64,000 nt of DNA, taken from contig NZ_BIFQ01000001.1 of assembly GCF_003967515.1 (NCBI RefSeq), forward strand, positions 1,302,001 to 1,366,000, given 5' to 3'. The number at the start of each line of letters is the position of its first letter. Positions within the stretch are counted from its first letter, which is position 1. The translations under genes were made by a program, and so were the position numbers. The notes under the pieces are model-generated. The model was not told the DNA's origin, made no database searches, and saw only the letters and a list, made by a program, of their open reading frames with translations. This document shows positions 62,228 to 64,000 of this stretch, in pieces. The DNA is from Dictyobacter aurantiacus. GTDB lineage: Bacteria; Chloroflexota; Ktedonobacteria; Ktedonobacterales; Ktedonobacteraceae.

Positions 62228-62280
62228 AAAAGGAAGAGAAGAGCGTTCATTTAATAAATGAACGCTCTTCTCTTCCTTTT
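62228..62280. terminator. Perfect 26-bp hairpin with A and T flanks (copy P)
   Basis: Arms 62228-62253 and 62255-62280 are exact reverse complements around one base. AAAA starts and TTTT ends the stem, so it can terminate in either direction. The remaining DNA to 62482 shows nothing else recognisable. Confidence 0.75.
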
Positions 62281-62482
62281 GCTCAGGCTTTTCTTCATAA
62301 GACACAGTTTCTGGATAGATCACAAAGGATAACGTGCTCACAACCACCCTGGGTGACACGGCCTTACCGGTATAAAACAAACATTGGGACATATCCCATA
62401 GGATGCGCCAACTTTGGAGACGGGATATGTATACGTAGAGATCGCTGTGGCTGTGTATTGAATAAAAACCGCCTGAACACAG

Positions 62483-62683
62483 TTAGACGAGAACACCCTC
62501 GATCTCGCCAACCAGTTTCTGGATTTCGCGCAAGCGCTGTTCGGCAATTTCAACGTTCTCCAAAGCCTGCGCCAAAATACGTGCTTCGAGCGATGGATAC
62601 GTTTCGACAATCTCGGGATCAATAGAGCCGCCCAGCAGCTCTAGAGCGCGGCTCAAATTGTTTTCCAAGGTTCCAATTGACAT
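62483..62683 (-). CDS. Small coiled-coil protein of 66 residues, unknown
   Basis: The product runs MSIGTLENNLSRALELLGGS, then a Pro-containing turn and a long amphipathic helix (EARILAQALENVEIAEQRLR) likely to form a coiled coil. It has no Cys and one Tyr. I recognise no family; exodeoxyribonuclease VII small subunit was considered but key residues are not convincing. GGAGAGG sits 9 nt before the ATG and a promoter lies at 62733-62762, so it is a real gene standing alone. Confidence 0.7.
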   Translation of the reverse strand: MSIGTLENNLSRALELLGGSIDPEIVETYPSLEARILAQALENVEIAEQRLREIQKLVGEIEGVLV

Positions 62684-62732
62684 GCGTGTTACCTCTCCAA
62701 AGCATAGAATTCAGATACTACCAATGGGACAA

Positions 62733-62762
62733 TCTATATAAACAGTGTCTCACCAGGAACAA
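62733..62762 (-). promoter_or_regulatory. Promoter of the 66-residue protein
   Basis: Minus strand TTGTTC (62762-62757), 18 nt, TATAGA (62738-62733); leader of about 43 nt. Confidence 0.5.
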
Positions 62763-62957
62763 ACGCGCTCTCCATACTACCTTTTACTACGTAAGCACAT
62801 GCTCAATAGTTACACCGATGAGCACGTGGTTGTGCTTGACTCTATGTTTATATTACACGAGACGCCAACAGAGTTTTGAATCCCCCCCTACCTCTTCCTG
62901 GTGATACACAGCACTGTGGTATTACAGAATTACTTTACTTCTCGATAAACCTTTATT

Positions 62958-63051
62958 CATCTGGGTCATGTCCGGATCTACGTAGTGTGATGATTCGATT
63001 ACCCTATCTGAGTAATGTTTGGATCTACGTAGGGCGATGGTTCGATTCTTT
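62958..63051. repeat. Tandem duplication of a 47-bp unit
   Basis: 62958-63004 and 63005-63051 are two diverged copies; the best-kept part is GGATCTACGTAG-G-GATG-TTCGATT. The rest of the 724-nt gap (62684-63407) holds only the promoter above; no gene is seen. Confidence 0.75.
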
Positions 63052-63407
63052 TTCTTGCAAATTATATGTTCCGTCAGCATAATACCAGGGTTTTTCAGAC
63101 AATACAACAAACAGGTACCTCTGTGCTTAGATTCTTGCTAAAAGTTGTGTTTCTTAACCAGCAGCATCCTGCTGTTATGATCATATGTGCTGGCGCAATA
63201 CCCTTTAGTCCATCCACTCCTGACCACCATACCCTGGCGTTACAGCAAAGGTGAATATATAACTATACAGCGTGGAATATTTTGAAGCTATCCACAAACC
63301 AGTTTCGTATAAAAAGGGATGTCAATAGATTGGTAACACACGATTAGCATGAATTGCATGTTTTACTCCCTGCATATGTGCAGGTGTTCAGTGAAAGAAG
63401 GATATAT

Positions 63408-64000
63408 ATGGCTAAGAATTATTCAACCCACAGTGCAGAAGTTACGGTCAACGCCCCTGTTCACCAGGTGTATGCGTTGTTTAGCCACTTCAATGACTTC
63501 CCTAAATTCATGAGCTTTGTCAAAGAGGTTACCTATCATGATGACCAATCGAGCCATTGGGTAGCTGATGTTGTTGGACAACACGAGTGGGATGCGGTCA
63601 ACGAGGAGTGGATACCCGATCAGCAGATTGGCTGGCGCTCAACCAATGGTCTGGAGAATTTTGGTAAAGTGACCTTTACGCCAGTCTCTAGCGATCAGAC
63701 GCGGGTCAATGTCAACATCAATTATGATCCCCCCGCAGGCGTGCTGGGTGACGCGGGCGAAAAGTTGGGTGCTGGCAACCGCTTCCAGCAGGCATTAGAA
63801 CACGACCTGGCCCACTTTGGTGAGATGGTCAATCAGGCCCCCGCAGGCGCCCTGGATCCTACGTCCTCCAACTACCTGTTTCATGAGGATAGCGCCGCCA
63901 GCAAGGGACGCACCACCGGCCGACAGAATGAGACCATGCAGGAAGATGCGAACTACAATCGCACCTCCACCGGTATGCCCACCATGGATCGGGATATTAC
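63408..64000 (+). CDS. SRPBCC/polyketide cyclase-like protein, 3' end outside window
   Basis: The first 197 codons are present. Residues 1-145 form a START/SRPBCC domain of the coenzyme Q-binding Coq10 or cyclase/dehydrase type: SAEVTVNAPVHQVYALFSHF, FPKFMSFVKEVTYHD, GLENFGKVTFTPVSSDQTRV, then a C-terminal helix (GAGNRFQQALEHDLAHFGEMV). A polar, likely disordered tail begins near residue 150 and continues past the window. Proteins of this shape are common in Chloroflexota and Actinobacteria stress regions; no ligand is known from sequence. AAGAAGG precedes the ATG by about 6 nt. Confidence 0.85.
   Translation, partial: MAKNYSTHSAEVTVNAPVHQVYALFSHFNDFPKFMSFVKEVTYHDDQSSHWVADVVGQHEWDAVNEEWIPDQQIGWRSTNGLENFGKVTFTPVSSDQTRVNVNINYDPPAGVLGDAGEKLGAGNRFQQALEHDLAHFGEMVNQAPAGALDPTSSNYLFHEDSAASKGRTTGRQNETMQEDANYNRTSTGMPTMDRDI

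Noticed and set aside
62483..62683. Identification of the 66-residue protein as exodeoxyribonuclease VII small subunit
   Set aside because: Length and helicity fit loosely, but the conserved XseB pattern is not convincingly present and no xseA is nearby.

Overview
The window looks like a chromosomal segment of a Chloroflexota bacterium. Class Ktedonobacteria is the likeliest home, but this is an inference from gene content, a near-balanced base composition and repeat-rich intergenic DNA; there is no rRNA gene to confirm it. Most of it is core metabolism interleaved with regulators, glycan-assembly genes and many small repeat elements, plus one insertion sequence.

Layout. 1-103 is the start of a secreted protein leaving the window. 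764-10148 (minus strand) is the rpsB-tsf-pyrH-frr-uppS and cdsA-dxr-rseP-ispG block, joining translation, UMP synthesis, isoprenoid precursor synthesis (MEP pathway), undecaprenyl phosphate and phospholipid synthesis. A terminator after uppS and separate promoters before cdsA and dxr suggest several transcripts. 10777-13022 carries a NarL-type response regulator, a Crp/Fnr regulator and an orphan LolD/MacB-type ABC ATPase. dxs (a third MEP gene), an acidic protein, glutamate dehydrogenase and gatB follow to 18859. 19405-24691 holds an MglA-type GTPase, a second NarL-type regulator, a membrane-anchored protein and glycogen phosphorylase.

25035-26249 is an IS110-family transposase. The non-coding DNA upstream of it folds into consecutive hairpins arranged like a bridge RNA. 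26564-33426 is a mixed accessory stretch: GtrA-like protein, VOC protein, HAD phosphatase, quinone oxidoreductase, PLP aminotransferase, a 44-residue small protein and an APH-like kinase. 33498-40570 has two tandem Agl23-type membrane glycosyltransferase-like proteins and an ArnT/PMT-like one. 40781-41266 is a stand-alone domain resembling the BsuBI/PstI restriction endonuclease, followed by clpC, two identical tRNA-Arg(GCG) genes, an ArsR regulator with a candidate operator, aspS and a membrane-anchored PP2C phosphatase.

50342-51652 encodes an M20-peptidase-like protein that has lost its metal ligands. 52026-55970 is a compact polysaccharide operon (GT4, polyprenyl-phosphate sugar transferase, GT4). 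The rest contains a membrane protein, acyl-CoA dehydrogenase, glucosaminidase-like protein, CHRD-like lipoprotein, dihydrouridine synthase, a small coiled-coil protein and the start of an SRPBCC protein.

The most unusual feature is a family of at least a dozen intergenic hairpins with near-perfect stems (18-40 bp, loops 0-8 nt), mostly at gene 3' ends. Their stem sequences differ but often share a GGTGCA/GATGCA core, and several sit beside a GCGGCCGC-type palindrome. With the putative bridge RNA and the PstI-like domain, these are the best candidates for undescribed biology.
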